64,000 nucleotides of DNA from the NCBI RefSeq assembly GCF_900188335.1, contig NZ_FZOY01000005.1, forward strand, positions 310,001-374,000, in the 5' to 3' direction. Of the stretch, positions 1-9,048 are shown piece after piece. Each line of letters starts with the position of its first letter. Position 1 is the first letter of the stretch. Position numbers and translations under genes: made by a program. This DNA is from Tropicimonas sediminicola. Its GTDB lineage: Bacteria > Pseudomonadota > Alphaproteobacteria > Rhodobacterales > Rhodobacteraceae. Under the pieces are notes generated by a model. That model was not told where the DNA came from. It ran no database searches and saw only the letters and a list, made by a program, of their open reading frames with translations.

Positions 1-570
1 CGAGCGGATCGCTTCGGCCTGACCGGAATCGGTCGCGAAGATCCGGTCGAACAGACCGAGCAGGCGCCGTTGCAGGTTGCGCGCGCGGGTTCCCTCGGGT
101 GTCGGCGCAACCGCGTTCTGCAGGAACAGCGGAATGGCCCGGCGGGCGCAGGCGTCGAGCAGAAGCGGCTGGTCGACACTGCCGATCCAGATCGCCGCGT
201 CGGGCATCCAGTAGTCGAGGAACCGATCCACCGGCCTGCGGGTATCGATGGGTGGGTGCTGGTGCAGGATGGCGTCCGCCGGTGTGCCTGCGGGCAGGTC
301 GGGGGCGCTCTCCGAGGTCAGCAGGATCGCCGGCCCGTCGAGGTCATCGTCGAGCCGGTCGCGCAGGGAGAGCAGGGCGGCCGGGTCGATCCCGTCGGGC
401 GCATGGACCCACAGGAGCGTGCCGCGCGGACGGCTGCGCTCGGTCCGGCCCAGCCGCTCGGCGGCGGCGCGGCCTTCCTCGCCTCCGCGCTGTGCTTCGA
501 TCGCGAGCCTGCGCGCAAGCGCCGGCCCGTGCAGGCGGGCGCGCAGCCGGGGGATCGTCAGCGCGTCCAA
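1..570 (-). CDS. Kdo-transferase-like glycosyltransferase, N-terminal part (partial)
   Basis: The gene runs off the left edge; about 190 codons are visible from a TTG start at 570. The residues match the N-terminal half of 3-deoxy-D-manno-octulosonic acid transferase (WaaA/KdtA), which adds Kdo to lipid A at the inner membrane. The matching parts are LLWVHAPDG near residue 52, PPIDTRRPVDRFLDYWMPD near 105-125 and RRAIPLFLQNA near 147. In active WaaA the first of these motifs reads S-V-G-E and its Glu is the catalytic base; here APDGI has no Glu, so activity is doubtful. It lies 10 bases after the DUF4170 gene on the same strand, as expected for one transcript. The start is uncertain because the frame stays open upstream and no strong ribosome site is seen. 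Confidence 0.6.
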   Translation of the reverse strand, partial: MDALTIPRLRARLHGPALARRLAIEAQRGGEEGRAAAERLGRTERSRPRGTLLWVHAPDGIDPAALLSLRDRLDDDLDGPAILLTSESAPDLPAGTPADAILHQHPPIDTRRPVDRFLDYWMPDAAIWIGSVDQPLLLDACARRAIPLFLQNAVAPTPEGTRARNLQRRLLGLFDRIFATDSGQAEAIRS

Positions 571-580
571 GGGAGCCGGC

Positions 581-823
581 TCAGCCCAGCTCTTCGGTCG
601 AGGAGGCTTCGGCTTCCTCGTCCCGCAGGCGATGGATGTGGGCGATGAAGTAGCGCATGTGGGCGTTGTCGACCGTCTTCTGCGCGTGTTCCTTCCAGGC
701 GTCATGCGCCGAGGCGTAGTTGGGGAACATGCCGACGATGTGGATGTCGTCCACGTCCTTGAACGCGGTCTTTGACGGGTCGATCAATTCGCCGCCAAAG
801 ACGAGGTGAAGGCGCTGAACCAT
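581..823 (-). CDS. DUF4170 family protein
   Basis: An 80-residue protein with no signal peptide or membrane segment. Its sequence (start MVQRLHLVFGGELIDP, then HIVGMFPNYASAHDAWK and MRYFIAHIHRL) is that of the DUF4170 family, a small alphaproteobacterial protein of unknown function. The family is usually found beside an inositol monophosphatase-like gene and a Kdo transferase gene, exactly the context here. The tail is rich in Glu and Ser. The neighbourhood suggests a link to lipopolysaccharide or inner-membrane metabolism, but no reaction can be assigned. The gap to the upstream phosphatase gene is 96 bases and may hold a separate promoter. Confidence 0.8.
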   Translation of the reverse strand: MVQRLHLVFGGELIDPSKTAFKDVDDIHIVGMFPNYASAHDAWKEHAQKTVDNAHMRYFIAHIHRLRDEEAEASSTEELG

Positions 824-919
824 GGAATCCTCCGGGCCTGAATAATGTTTCGCGGCACCCTAGACGGAACCGCCCGTCCGTCAAGCCAAGCTGGGCCCGC
901 GTATCGTCGCGGCGGGCGG

Positions 920-1711
920 TCAGATGGTGGCGCGGGCGTTCAGCCGCTCGATCATCTCGCCATGCACGCCGGGGCTTGCGCAGACAACGCCGCTGGCCTG
1001 CCTGCGAAGGCTGTTGAAGACCAGCGGCCGGCCGGTCCGGTCGGAAACCCGGGCGCCGGCCTCCTCGGCGATAAGGCTGCCGGCGGCGATGTCCCATTCC
1101 CAGCTGTCGCGCAGGGTGAGCATGGCGTCGAACCGGCCCTGACCGACGAGGCTCAGCCGATAGGCCAGCGAGGACCGGAAGTGCCGGGTGACGGGCGGCA
1201 GCCCTCCCGGCCAGTGGGCGGCTTCCAGCGTCGGGTGCGCGGCGAGGATGTCCGCGCCCATCAGCCGCTCGCGCTGGCTGGCATGCAGCGGGCGGTCGTT
1301 GAGCCTCGCGCCTCCGCCGCGCTCGGCGGTGAAGAGCCGCTGCAGCATCGGCAGGTAGACCACCGCAGCCGTCACCTGCCCGGCGTCCACCACAGCCAGC
1401 GAATGCGCCCAGGTGCGGTGCCCCTCGGTGAAGGCGCGGGTGCCGTCAATCGGATCGACCACGAAGGTGCGGGGGCGGGCGAGGCGGGAGCCGGGCTCGT
1501 CCTCGCTCTCCTCCGACATCCAGCCATAGTCGGGGCGCGCCCCGGTCAGCCGCGCCCGGAGCATCCGGTCGACTTCCAGGTCGGCCTCGGTCACCGGGCC
1601 CTGGCCGGCGTCCTTTTCCCAGACCGCATGATCGGTGTGGAAATGGCGGCAGGCGATCTCGCCCGCCGCAACCGCTGCGTCGAGCAGCAGCCGGAGGTCA
1701 CTCCCCGGCAA
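920..1711 (-). CDS. Inositol monophosphatase family protein (CysQ-like)
   Basis: A 263-residue Mg-dependent, Li-sensitive phosphatase-fold protein. The family motifs are all present: the metal-binding EE pair at residues 67-68, DPIDGT at 86-91 and WEWDIAAG with Asp207. Members hydrolyse inositol phosphates or 3'-phosphoadenosine 5'-phosphate; the short form and bacterial context favour the CysQ (3'(2'),5'-bisphosphate nucleotidase) type, which recycles the by-product of sulfate assimilation and sulfotransfer. A TPR-sulfotransferase that would make this by-product is encoded at 19.3 kb. The ATG lies inside the 3' end of pmbA (14-base overlap), so the two are translationally coupled. The substrate call is from family knowledge, not proven by the sequence. 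Confidence 0.85.
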   Translation of the reverse strand: MPGSDLRLLLDAAVAAGEIACRHFHTDHAVWEKDAGQGPVTEADLEVDRMLRARLTGARPDYGWMSEESEDEPGSRLARPRTFVVDPIDGTRAFTEGHRTWAHSLAVVDAGQVTAAVVYLPMLQRLFTAERGGGARLNDRPLHASQRERLMGADILAAHPTLEAAHWPGGLPPVTRHFRSSLAYRLSLVGQGRFDAMLTLRDSWEWDIAAGSLIAEEAGARVSDRTGRPLVFNSLRRQASGVVCASPGVHGEMIERLNARATI

Positions 1712-3044
1712 GCGTCAGCCCCTCGACCAGAAGCGACGGCACAACCCGCGACAGGTGCGGGCGCGCGTCGTTGGCGGGCACGATCCGCTTGAGCATGTCG
1801 CGCAGGTTGCCGGCGATGGTGCATTCGTTGACCGGCCAGGCGATCTCGCCGTTCTCGACCCAGAAGCCGGAGGCGCCGCGCGAATAGTCTCCCGTCGTGG
1901 GGTTGATCGTGGAGCCGATCATCGAGGTCACCAGCAGCCCGCGCCCCATCTGGGACAGCAGGTCGCCACGGCTGGCGCTGCCTTGGGTGAGCGCGATGTT
2001 GGAGACCGACGGCGCGGGCGGGGCCGAGGTGCCGCGCACCGCGTTGGCCGTGCTTCCCAGCCCCAGCTTGCGGGCGCTGGCAAGGTCGAGCACCCAGCCC
2101 TGCAGGATCCCGTCGCGGACGATCTCGCGCTCGGCAGTGGGCAGGCCCTCGGCATCGAAAAGCCGCGAGGCCGGGCCGCGCTTGCGCCGTGGCTGTTCGG
2201 TCAGCGAGATCCCGTCGGGCAGCACCTGCTCGCCCACCGCGTCGCGCAGCCAGGAAGCGCCGCGCACGATGGCTACGCCATTGATCGCACTGAGCAGGTG
2301 CCCGACCAGCGACGAGGCGATGCGCTCGTCGAACAGCACCGGAAAGGTGCCGGTGGGGGGGCGGCGGGCGCCGGCCCGGGCCAGCGTGCGCTCCGCCGCG
2401 ATCCGCCCGACCTCCTCTGGGGAGGGCAGGTCGGCGCGGTGCGAGCGGCTCTCGCCGTAGTAGTCGCGCTCCATCGCCGTGCCTTCGCCGGTGATCGCGA
2501 TCGTATAGAGCGCCGAGTCGGTGCGCGTGTAGCCGCCGGAGAATCCGTTGGTCGTCGCCAGGTGCACGCGCCTGCGGCCGTAGCCGGCGGAGCAGGAATT
2601 GACCCGGGTGATGCCCTCGTGCGCCAGCGCTGCGGCCTCGGCCTCGCGGGCGGCGCGTTCCATGTCCTCGGGCAGGGGTTCGCCTTCGGGGTCGTCCATG
2701 TCGAGGACGCTGCAATCGGTGTCGGTGGCGAGCTGCGACGGCTCGGCCAGTCCGACGCCCGGATCTTCCGGCGCTTCGCGGGCCATGGCGACGGCCCGCT
2801 CGGCCATCTCGGTCAGCGTCTCCGGCTTGACCGAGCTGGAGGAGACGCACGCCTGCCGCTTTCCGAGGATCACCCGCAGGCCGACCTCGATCCCCTCGGA
2901 CCGCTCCGCCTGTTCCAGCGCGCCGCCGCGCACGTCGATGCTGATCGAGGTGCCGTCGATGGCGATCGCGTCCGCGGCCTCCGCGCCAGCCTTGCGCGCG
3001 GCCGCAAGCAGGGCCTCGGTGAGCGTGTCGAGTGGTTTGTCCAT
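1698..3044 (-). CDS. pmbA: PmbA/TldE-type metalloprotease-complex subunit
   Basis: A 448-residue cytosolic protein of the TldD/PmbA family. PmbA (TldE) forms a heterodimer with TldD that degrades unfolded peptides and matures ribosomally made peptides such as microcins. PmbA lacks the zinc-binding HExxxH motif of TldD, and none is seen here, so this is the non-catalytic partner. The family landmarks include GGYTRTDSALYTIAITGEG near the middle and NPTTGDYSRGASGFWVENG near the C-terminus. I chose the ATG at 3044, preceded by GAGGA at a good distance, over an upstream start at 3068. No tldD gene is in the window. The downstream phosphatase gene overlaps its end. Confidence 0.9.
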   Translation of the reverse strand: MDKPLDTLTEALLAAARKAGAEAADAIAIDGTSISIDVRGGALEQAERSEGIEVGLRVILGKRQACVSSSSVKPETLTEMAERAVAMAREAPEDPGVGLAEPSQLATDTDCSVLDMDDPEGEPLPEDMERAAREAEAAALAHEGITRVNSCSAGYGRRRVHLATTNGFSGGYTRTDSALYTIAITGEGTAMERDYYGESRSHRADLPSPEEVGRIAAERTLARAGARRPPTGTFPVLFDERIASSLVGHLLSAINGVAIVRGASWLRDAVGEQVLPDGISLTEQPRRKRGPASRLFDAEGLPTAEREIVRDGILQGWVLDLASARKLGLGSTANAVRGTSAPPAPSVSNIALTQGSASRGDLLSQMGRGLLVTSMIGSTINPTTGDYSRGASGFWVENGEIAWPVNECTIAGNLRDMLKRIVPANDARPHLSRVVPSLLVEGLTLAGE

Positions 3045-3194
3045 CGGGGTCCTCGCAAGTAGCAACACCGTCAGGAGCTAGGGCGGAACGCCCGGGCGTG
3101 CAAGCGGCTTGCCGCCTCGGCAGAGGTTGAATGCGCAGGATCGCTTCGCATATTCACATTCGCCCCGGTACAGGAACGAAAAGGAGTCACACCC

Positions 3195-4595
3195 ATGCGG
3201 TCTGTCCTGCGCGTTGCCCTTGTGATGATGATCCCGGTTCTTGCCGCCACCGCGCCCCCCGCGGCCGCCCAGATCCGCCCGCCCGAGAGCGCCGCCGAGA
3301 TGCAGCTCTCGTTCTCGCCCGTGGTCAAGCGCAGCGCCCCCGCGGTGGTGAACATCTATGCCTCCTGGGTCAGCGAGCGCCGCGCCAGCCCCTTCGCGAA
3401 CGATCCGTTCTTTTCGCAGTTCTTCGAGGGCTTCGGCCAGAGCGTGCCGAGAGTTCAGAACTCGCTCGGCTCCGGGGTCATCGTCGCCTCCGAGGGGATC
3501 GTGGTCTCCAACTACCACGTGGTGCAGGAAGCGACCGACATCCGCGTGGTGCTCGCCGACCGGCGGGAATTCGACGGCGAGGTCCTGCTGAGCGACCGCG
3601 ACGCCGACATCGCGGTCATCCGGCTGCAGGGGGCGGAGGATCTGCCGGCGCTGGACTTCGCCGATTCCGATGCGGTCGAGGTGGGCGACCTGGTGCTCGC
3701 CATCGGCAACCCGTTCGGCGTGGGCCAGACCGTCTCCAGCGGGATCGTCTCCGCCACCGCCCGCGCCTCCTCGGCGCTGCGCAACGGGCCGGGCTATTTC
3801 ATCCAGACCGACGCGCCGATCAATCCCGGCAACTCGGGCGGCGCGCTTGTCGACATGTCGGGGCGGCTGCTCGGCCTCAACACCTCGATCCTCAGCCGCT
3901 CGGGCGGGTCGAACGGCATTGGCTTCGCGATCCCGTCGAACCTCGTGCAGCGCTACGTGGAACAGGCCCGCGAGGGGCAGGCGGATTTCGTCCATCCCTG
4001 GGCCGGGATCGCGGTGCAGCCGGTCGATGGCGACCTTGCGCTCGCCCTAGGGCAGGATCGCCCGGAAGGCGTGCTGGTGTCGGAGATCCACCCCGAGAGC
4101 CCCTTTGCCCTGGCCGGGCTTCGGCCGGGAGACGTTGTGCTGACCATCGGCGGCCTGCCGGTCAACGCAGAGGCCGAGCTGGAATACCGCCTGCTGACCC
4201 AGGGCTTCGGTGACCGGCTGGCGGTGGGCTTCCTGCGGGACGGTGCGATCGAAGAGATCTCGGTCGAGGTCGGCCCGGCGCCGGACGGCGGGCAGGCGGA
4301 GCCGGTGCGGATCGGCGGCGAGAGCCCGCTCGCCGGGCTGCTGGTGGCCGAGGTGACCCCGCGCCTGATCGACGAGCTGGATTTGCCGCTCTCGGCTTCC
4401 GGTGTGATCGTGGTCCGGGCGGACGGCCCCGCCGCGCGGCTCGGCCTGCGTCCGGGCGACGTGCTCCGCCGGGTGAACGACGTGCCGATCGAAACCGCGG
4501 CGACGGTCACCGAAGCGGCGCGGACCGGAACCCGGCAGTGGGACTTCGAGATCGGACGCGGCAACCGCACATTGCGGCTACAGTTGCGGCGGTAG
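3195..4595 (+). CDS. HtrA/Do-type periplasmic serine protease
   Basis: A 466-residue serine endoprotease of the DegP/DegQ/MucD type that degrades or refolds damaged envelope proteins. A cleavable signal peptide covers residues 1-25 (cleavage near AAA-QIR). The trypsin-like domain carries the triad His108 (NYHVV), Asp138 (DADIAV) and Ser214 (NPGNSGGAL). Two PDZ domains follow, about residues 270-360 and 375-460, used for substrate recognition and oligomer control. Length and layout are normal for the family. The ATG follows GGAG at the right distance. The gene stands alone with about 150 bases upstream, and a small inverted repeat follows before the next gene. Which of DegP or DegQ it equals cannot be told from one genome. 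Confidence 0.92.
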   Translation: MRSVLRVALVMMIPVLAATAPPAAAQIRPPESAAEMQLSFSPVVKRSAPAVVNIYASWVSERRASPFANDPFFSQFFEGFGQSVPRVQNSLGSGVIVASEGIVVSNYHVVQEATDIRVVLADRREFDGEVLLSDRDADIAVIRLQGAEDLPALDFADSDAVEVGDLVLAIGNPFGVGQTVSSGIVSATARASSALRNGPGYFIQTDAPINPGNSGGALVDMSGRLLGLNTSILSRSGGSNGIGFAIPSNLVQRYVEQAREGQADFVHPWAGIAVQPVDGDLALALGQDRPEGVLVSEIHPESPFALAGLRPGDVVLTIGGLPVNAEAELEYRLLTQGFGDRLAVGFLRDGAIEEISVEVGPAPDGGQAEPVRIGGESPLAGLLVAEVTPRLIDELDLPLSASGVIVVRADGPAARLGLRPGDVLRRVNDVPIETAATVTEAARTGTRQWDFEIGRGNRTLRLQLRR

Positions 4596-4615
4596 AGGCT
4601 GGGAGATTCTTGCCA

Positions 4616-4635
4616 ATCCCGCAGTGTTGCGGGAT
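4616..4635. repeat. Short perfect inverted repeat in the leader of the PA14 gene
   Basis: ATCCCGCA, a GTGT loop, then TGCGGGAT: 8-base perfect arms 21 bases after the protease stop codon. CCAAT and ATTGG just outside extend the pairing across a small bulge. No T-run follows, so it is not a classical terminator. It could be an operator, an mRNA-stabilising hairpin, or a weak terminator. Confidence 0.4.
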
Positions 4636-4693
4636 ACATTGGGAAGGGAGAAAGAGGACGGCCCGGCACGCGCCGGGTCGCGAGGGGACGGTC

Positions 4694-5326
4694 ATGAGTT
4701 TGAAAGCATCCGCAGCCGCAATCACCGCGCTTGCCCTTTCGTCGGGGGCAGCCGGCGCAGTCACCTTCCAGGGGGAGTTCTGGGACACCGGGTCGCTCTC
4801 GGGGATCGCCGATGCCGAAGCGGCCATCCTGTCCTCGCCCACCGCGCTCTTTACCTCGAGCGGGATCGATTACCCGAACGGCGACAGGAACACGTTTCCG
4901 TCCGCCACGACGACCGTCGAGCAGTTCCTCGGCGTCGACGGCGCCTCCCTCACGGGGTCGAATGCCACCCCCTTCGAGACTTCCGTCTTCCGGTTCACCG
5001 GTCAGATCTACCTGAGTGGCGGTGCGCAGACCTTCTCGGTCTCGTCCGACGACGGTTTCTGGCTGGATGTGGACGGCATCCGGGTCGCCGAGTTCGCCAG
5101 CAATCGCGGCTTCAGGACCACGACCGTGGTCGACAGCAGCTTCACGGCGGGCTTCTACGATTTCGAGCTGGTCTATTGGGAAAACACCGGGTCGGGCGGG
5201 ATCGAAGCCGCTCTGAACGGCGCTACGCTCGAACCGGTTCCGCTCCCTGCCAGCCTGTCGCTGGCTCTGGCCGGCTTTGCCGGGCTGGGCGTCGCTGCCC
5301 GCCGCCGGGCGCGCCGCCGCGCCTGA
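4694..5326 (+). CDS. Exported PA14-like protein with VPLPA-CTERM sorting tail
   Basis: A 210-residue exported protein. A signal peptide ends near residue 22 (SGAAGA-VTF). The centre resembles a PA14-type beta-sandwich, with the signature SVSSDDGFWLDVDG followed by FYDFELVYWENTG; PA14 domains bind carbohydrate or form surface modules. The tail is VPLPAS, a hydrophobic stretch and an Arg cluster (ARRRARRR), the three-part layout of the VPLPA-CTERM signal (PEP-CTERM-like), recognised by an exosortase-type transpeptidase. No exosortase is in the window, so it must be encoded elsewhere. The chosen ATG is the only one that starts a signal peptide. The 99-base leader contains two hairpins. Ligand and role are unknown. 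Confidence 0.75.
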   Translation: MSLKASAAAITALALSSGAAGAVTFQGEFWDTGSLSGIADAEAAILSSPTALFTSSGIDYPNGDRNTFPSATTTVEQFLGVDGASLTGSNATPFETSVFRFTGQIYLSGGAQTFSVSSDDGFWLDVDGIRVAEFASNRGFRTTTVVDSSFTAGFYDFELVYWENTGSGGIEAALNGATLEPVPLPASLSLALAGFAGLGVAARRRARRRA

Positions 5327-5474
5327 CGCCCCCGGCAAGGATCGTCCCCGCACCTGGCGGCAGGGTGCCATTCCGAACCCGGCATGGACCGCGGCCCGGT
5401 CTCGAGCTAACACGTCGTGAGACGCCGGCGGCTTGGTCCGCGCCGCCGCCGGTCCCGATTTCCGGAGATGTGCC

Positions 5475-7154
5475 TTGCCCCCATTGCCCGGCTCTCCCGG
5501 CGAGTTGCGCCGCCTGACGGAGATTTCCACCATCCTGCTCCGCTACGGCTTCGGGGATTTTCTGCGCTATGCGGGCATCGACCGCGTGGTGGAAAAGGCC
5601 GGCGAGGTGCTGCACCGGCAGGACAGCGGGCGGCTTGGCGAGTTGCCGGCTCCGGAGCGGATGCGGCGGGCGCTGGAGGAGATGGGACCGACCTTCATCA
5701 AGCTCGGCCAGATCCTGTCGACCCGGGTGGACCTTCTGGCGCCCGAGTACATCCGCGAACTGGAAAAGCTCCGCGACCACGTGCCCACGCTTCCCTTCGA
5801 CGAACTGGTGGTCGAGGTCGAGGCGGAACTGGGCCGTCCGCTGAAGGAGGTCTTCGAGCGGGTCGACATCGTGCCGCTCGCCGCAGGGTCGATCGCGCAG
5901 ACCCATCGCGCCCGGCTGTCGAGCGGCGAGGAGGTGGTGATCAAGATCCGCCGCCCCGGCATTCGCGGCGTCATCGACGCCGATCTGCGGCTGCTCACCC
6001 GCATTGCCCGCTTCGCCGCCCGCCGTTTCGAGGATGTCGCGCGGTTCCAGCCCGAGGCGATCATCCGCGAGTTTGCCAACTCGATCCATTCCGAGCTCGA
6101 CTTCGCCATCGAGGGCCGCAACGCCGAGACCATCGCCAAGGCCTTCGAGAACGACCCCGCGATCTCCACGCCCAGAGTGTACTGGGACTGGAGCAGCGAG
6201 ATGATGAACGTGCAGGCCTTCATCGACGGCGTTCCGGGCAGCGACCGGGAGGCGGTCGACGCCGGCGGGTTCGACAAGCGGCGGATCGCGCGGCGGGGCG
6301 CCGACGCGGTGCTCAAGATGATGTTCGAGGACCGGTTCTTCCACGCCGACCCGCATCCCGGCAACGTCTTCTACCTGCCCGGCGACAAGCTGGTCTTCAT
6401 CGATTTCGGCATGGTCGGCCAGCTCAGCCGCCAGCGGCGCGACGAGATGGTGGACCTGCTCCATGGCATGGTGGAGCGGCGCGCCGACAAGGTGACGGAG
6501 ATCCTGCTCGCCTGGGCGGATGCCGACGAGCGGCAGAACCTCGCGCTCGAGGGCCGGATCGACGCCTTCATAGACCGGGTGCACGGCGTTGCGCTCGAGC
6601 GGCTCGATATCAGCGCGCTCACCCGCGATCTCTTTGCGGCGATGCGGGACCACAACCTGACGTTGCCGTCCGACCTCACGCTGATGGCCAAGGCCTTTGC
6701 CTCGCTCGATGGCATGGGCCGGCAGCTCGATCCGGAATTCGACATGGTGGCGGTGGCCCAGCCGTTCCTGCAGCGGCAGATGCTCCAGCGGTACTCGCCG
6801 GACCGGCTGGCGCGCAAGGCGCGCGACGGCGCGGCGGAAGGGATCGAGCTGGTGACCGGCCTGCCGCGGGACCTGCGCAAGCTGCTCCACATGGCGCAGC
6901 GGGGCCGCCTGACGCTCGGCATCGACGTGCAGCGGCTGGAGCAGCATGTCGACCGCTTCGACCGGGCGGTCACGCGGGTTTCCATGGCGATCGTGATCGC
7001 CGCGTTGATCATCGGCTCCTCGCTGGTGATGAGCGTCTCCGGCACGCGGCTGCCGGTGGGGCTCTCGGTCTTTGCGATGCTGGGGTTCGCCGCCTCGGTC
7101 GTCGGGGGCTTCTGGCTGGTCTACAGCACCTGGCGCTCGGGCGGCCGGCGCTAG
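5475..7154 (+). CDS. ubiB: ABC1/UbiB-family atypical kinase
   Basis: A 559-residue member of the UbiB/ADCK family, atypical kinase-like ATPases needed for ubiquinone biosynthesis at the inner membrane. Landmarks in order: FIKLGQILSTR (the family KxGQ motif), the Ala-rich loop AAGSIAQTHRA, the ATP-binding Lys in VVIKIRRPG, the HADPHPGN catalytic loop and the IDFGMVG metal-binding Asp. Two hydrophobic segments at the C-terminus anchor it in the membrane. I chose the TTG at 5475, which has GGAGAT a few bases upstream, rather than a TTG at 5433. ubiE, often next to ubiB, is not here, so this could be a second family member. Confidence 0.85.
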   Translation: MPPLPGSPGELRRLTEISTILLRYGFGDFLRYAGIDRVVEKAGEVLHRQDSGRLGELPAPERMRRALEEMGPTFIKLGQILSTRVDLLAPEYIRELEKLRDHVPTLPFDELVVEVEAELGRPLKEVFERVDIVPLAAGSIAQTHRARLSSGEEVVIKIRRPGIRGVIDADLRLLTRIARFAARRFEDVARFQPEAIIREFANSIHSELDFAIEGRNAETIAKAFENDPAISTPRVYWDWSSEMMNVQAFIDGVPGSDREAVDAGGFDKRRIARRGADAVLKMMFEDRFFHADPHPGNVFYLPGDKLVFIDFGMVGQLSRQRRDEMVDLLHGMVERRADKVTEILLAWADADERQNLALEGRIDAFIDRVHGVALERLDISALTRDLFAAMRDHNLTLPSDLTLMAKAFASLDGMGRQLDPEFDMVAVAQPFLQRQMLQRYSPDRLARKARDGAAEGIELVTGLPRDLRKLLHMAQRGRLTLGIDVQRLEQHVDRFDRAVTRVSMAIVIAALIIGSSLVMSVSGTRLPVGLSVFAMLGFAASVVGGFWLVYSTWRSGGRR

Positions 7155-7177
7155 GCGCGGGCCCGGCCGGTGCGCAG

Positions 7178-7208
7178 CAAAAAGCCCTGCCGGCGGGCGG
7201 CAGGGCTT
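7178..7208 (-). terminator. Rho-independent terminator of the DUF2125 gene
   Basis: A perfect stem (AAGCCCTGCC against GGCAGGGCTT, 7-base loop) between two convergent genes. On the minus strand it is followed by a run of T (complement of GCAAAAAG), so it ends transcription of the DUF2125 gene. The plus side has no T-run. Confidence 0.75.
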
Positions 7209-7233
7209 GGGCTTTCAGGCGGTCGGGGCCGGA

Positions 7234-8736
7234 TCAGAACGGCAGCGGCGCTCCGTTGATCGTCAGCATGCCGCTGCCGTCGATGGCGATCTCCGAGACC
7301 AGCTCGTCCGGCCCGGCGCCCGGCCGCGCGAACATGCCGGTCATCATCCGCACCATCATCACCTGTTCCTGCGGGATCAGGCCCATCCGGGTCAGGTTCT
7401 CCAGCAGCGCGTTGCCGCCGACCAGCTTGAGGTTGGCCTTGCCCTCGGGGCGGGGCATGCCGTCGAAGGTGGTGAGGTCGCTGTTGTCGAAGGTGAAGGC
7501 GCCGTCGCCGGTGAGCTCCGCGCCGCCGAGGTCGAGCCGCAGCTCGTTCAGCGCCACTTCCTCGACCTCGCCCGGCATCGCCGCGGCCATCATCGCCTCT
7601 TCGTCAAAGATATCGACCAGCCAGCGCGCCTTGCCGCCGAGATCGAGGATCAGCGTCGCCGGGTCGCGCGGCAGCACCGCGGCCGGGTCGAACATCGACC
7701 AGATCTCCTCGCCGAGGCTCAGGTTCTCGAGCGCCACCCGGAGCGCGAAGGGCGCGGGCGCGTCGCTCTGCTGCACCGGGATCTCGAAGGTGGTGGCGCT
7801 GCGGTCGATCTTGGCGGTGACCTGCGGCATCGGGATCCGGCTGCCGGAGATGGTCAGGTCGGCGCCTTCGTAGGCCACGTCGTAGACCATGCGCTCGGCA
7901 TCGAGCGAGAACCGCGCCTGGCCGCCGGTCAGGCTGCCGCTGGCCTGGACGGTCTCGGCTTCGTCCTGCAGGTCCATGGTGAAGGTGACCGGGCCATAGG
8001 TGCCTTCGCCCGAGGTCGCGAACCCTTCGGCCAGCATCTTGGCCATGTCGTCGCTGTTCGACAGGTCCATGTTCTGGCCGCTGGTGGAGGTGGCGATGTC
8101 CTGGGCGGTCGCCTTGAGCGCCATGGTCCCCGCGCCTTCGGGGTCCTGCATGTCCAGCGTGATGTCGAAGGAGGAGGCTGTGAAGGCCGACTCGATGGCG
8201 CCGGGCGCCGCGCCGGAGACCGAATAGCTGCCGTCGAGCCCCGCGAGCGTCATCAGAAGCTGCATCGGCAGGGCTTCGTCGTTGATCATCAGCTCGGTGA
8301 CCTCGGCCGACATCGTGGGCGAGGCAACGGCGAAGGCGGTGCCGCCGTCCGCGTCGCTGGCGGTGATCTGCGTGCCGTTCTGCGTCAGCGTCAGCGTGAG
8401 ATCGACCTTGTCGCCGACCTCGTCGATGCCGGAGACCACGATCGGGATCGTCTCGGACATGGTGATCAGGACGCTGCCGTCGGATTGCTCGGCGAGAGCG
8501 ATCTCCTCGACCGTGCCCTCGACCGTCATGTCATCGGCCTCGGATGTCACGGTGACGCCGCTGAGGGTCAGCGTGCCGTCCATCATGGCTTCGCCGGAAG
8601 TGGTCAGTGTCTGGCCGTAGCTCTCGGCCGCGGCCTTCCAGTCCTCCCAGGCCTGTTGTGCCGTCAGGCTCCAGCCAGCGTGGGGCGCGGCAAAGAGAGC
8701 GGCGGCGGAGACCCCGCCCAGAATCCATTGTTTCAT
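7234..8736 (-). CDS. DUF2125 domain protein, exported
   Basis: A 500-residue protein with a signal peptide (about residues 1-24, ending in a small-residue stretch before SLTAQQAW). The rest is rich in beta-strand patterns with repeated lipid-transport-like segments (for example GTMALKATAQDIA and LTLTQNGTQITASDADGG) and no transmembrane segment. It fits the DUF2125 family found in alphaproteobacteria, whose function is not known. The protein is acidic and likely periplasmic. It is transcribed alone and ends in a good terminator. It faces a 312-base gap upstream, which must hold its promoter. Nothing in the neighbours hints at a partner. Confidence 0.75.
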   Translation of the reverse strand: MKQWILGGVSAAALFAAPHAGWSLTAQQAWEDWKAAAESYGQTLTTSGEAMMDGTLTLSGVTVTSEADDMTVEGTVEEIALAEQSDGSVLITMSETIPIVVSGIDEVGDKVDLTLTLTQNGTQITASDADGGTAFAVASPTMSAEVTELMINDEALPMQLLMTLAGLDGSYSVSGAAPGAIESAFTASSFDITLDMQDPEGAGTMALKATAQDIATSTSGQNMDLSNSDDMAKMLAEGFATSGEGTYGPVTFTMDLQDEAETVQASGSLTGGQARFSLDAERMVYDVAYEGADLTISGSRIPMPQVTAKIDRSATTFEIPVQQSDAPAPFALRVALENLSLGEEIWSMFDPAAVLPRDPATLILDLGGKARWLVDIFDEEAMMAAAMPGEVEEVALNELRLDLGGAELTGDGAFTFDNSDLTTFDGMPRPEGKANLKLVGGNALLENLTRMGLIPQEQVMMVRMMTGMFARPGAGPDELVSEIAIDGSGMLTINGAPLPF

Positions 8737-9048
8737 GAGGAAACACCCTTCCCTTGGAAATCACTCGCCGCGACTCTCTGCGAGCGCCATGAGAGGGTCA
8801 AGGGGCGGCGCCGCGCCGTGCCGCGGTTCGGCGCGAATAGAGGGGCCCGGTAACGGCGACGTGACGGAAAGCCGGCCGGTCAGCCGCTTTCGCCCTATGG
8901 TCCGGTGAGGCTGCCATGCCCAGGGTGCGGCCGATGGGCGTGCGAAAACTCTCGCGCAGCCATCTCTCGGACGCTACCAACAGGGCAGGAGCCCCGCCCG
9001 CGCGGCGGGATGCGATGTCTGCACTTGGAAGATACGGAAAGGCGATAC
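8737..9048. other. Intergenic region between divergent DUF2125 and SDR genes
   Basis: A 312-base stretch between divergently transcribed genes. I see no convincing coding frame, RNA gene or strong promoter hexamers. A GC-rich hairpin (CCCGCC with GGCGGG) lies near 8996-9012. It presumably holds both promoters. Confidence 0.5.
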
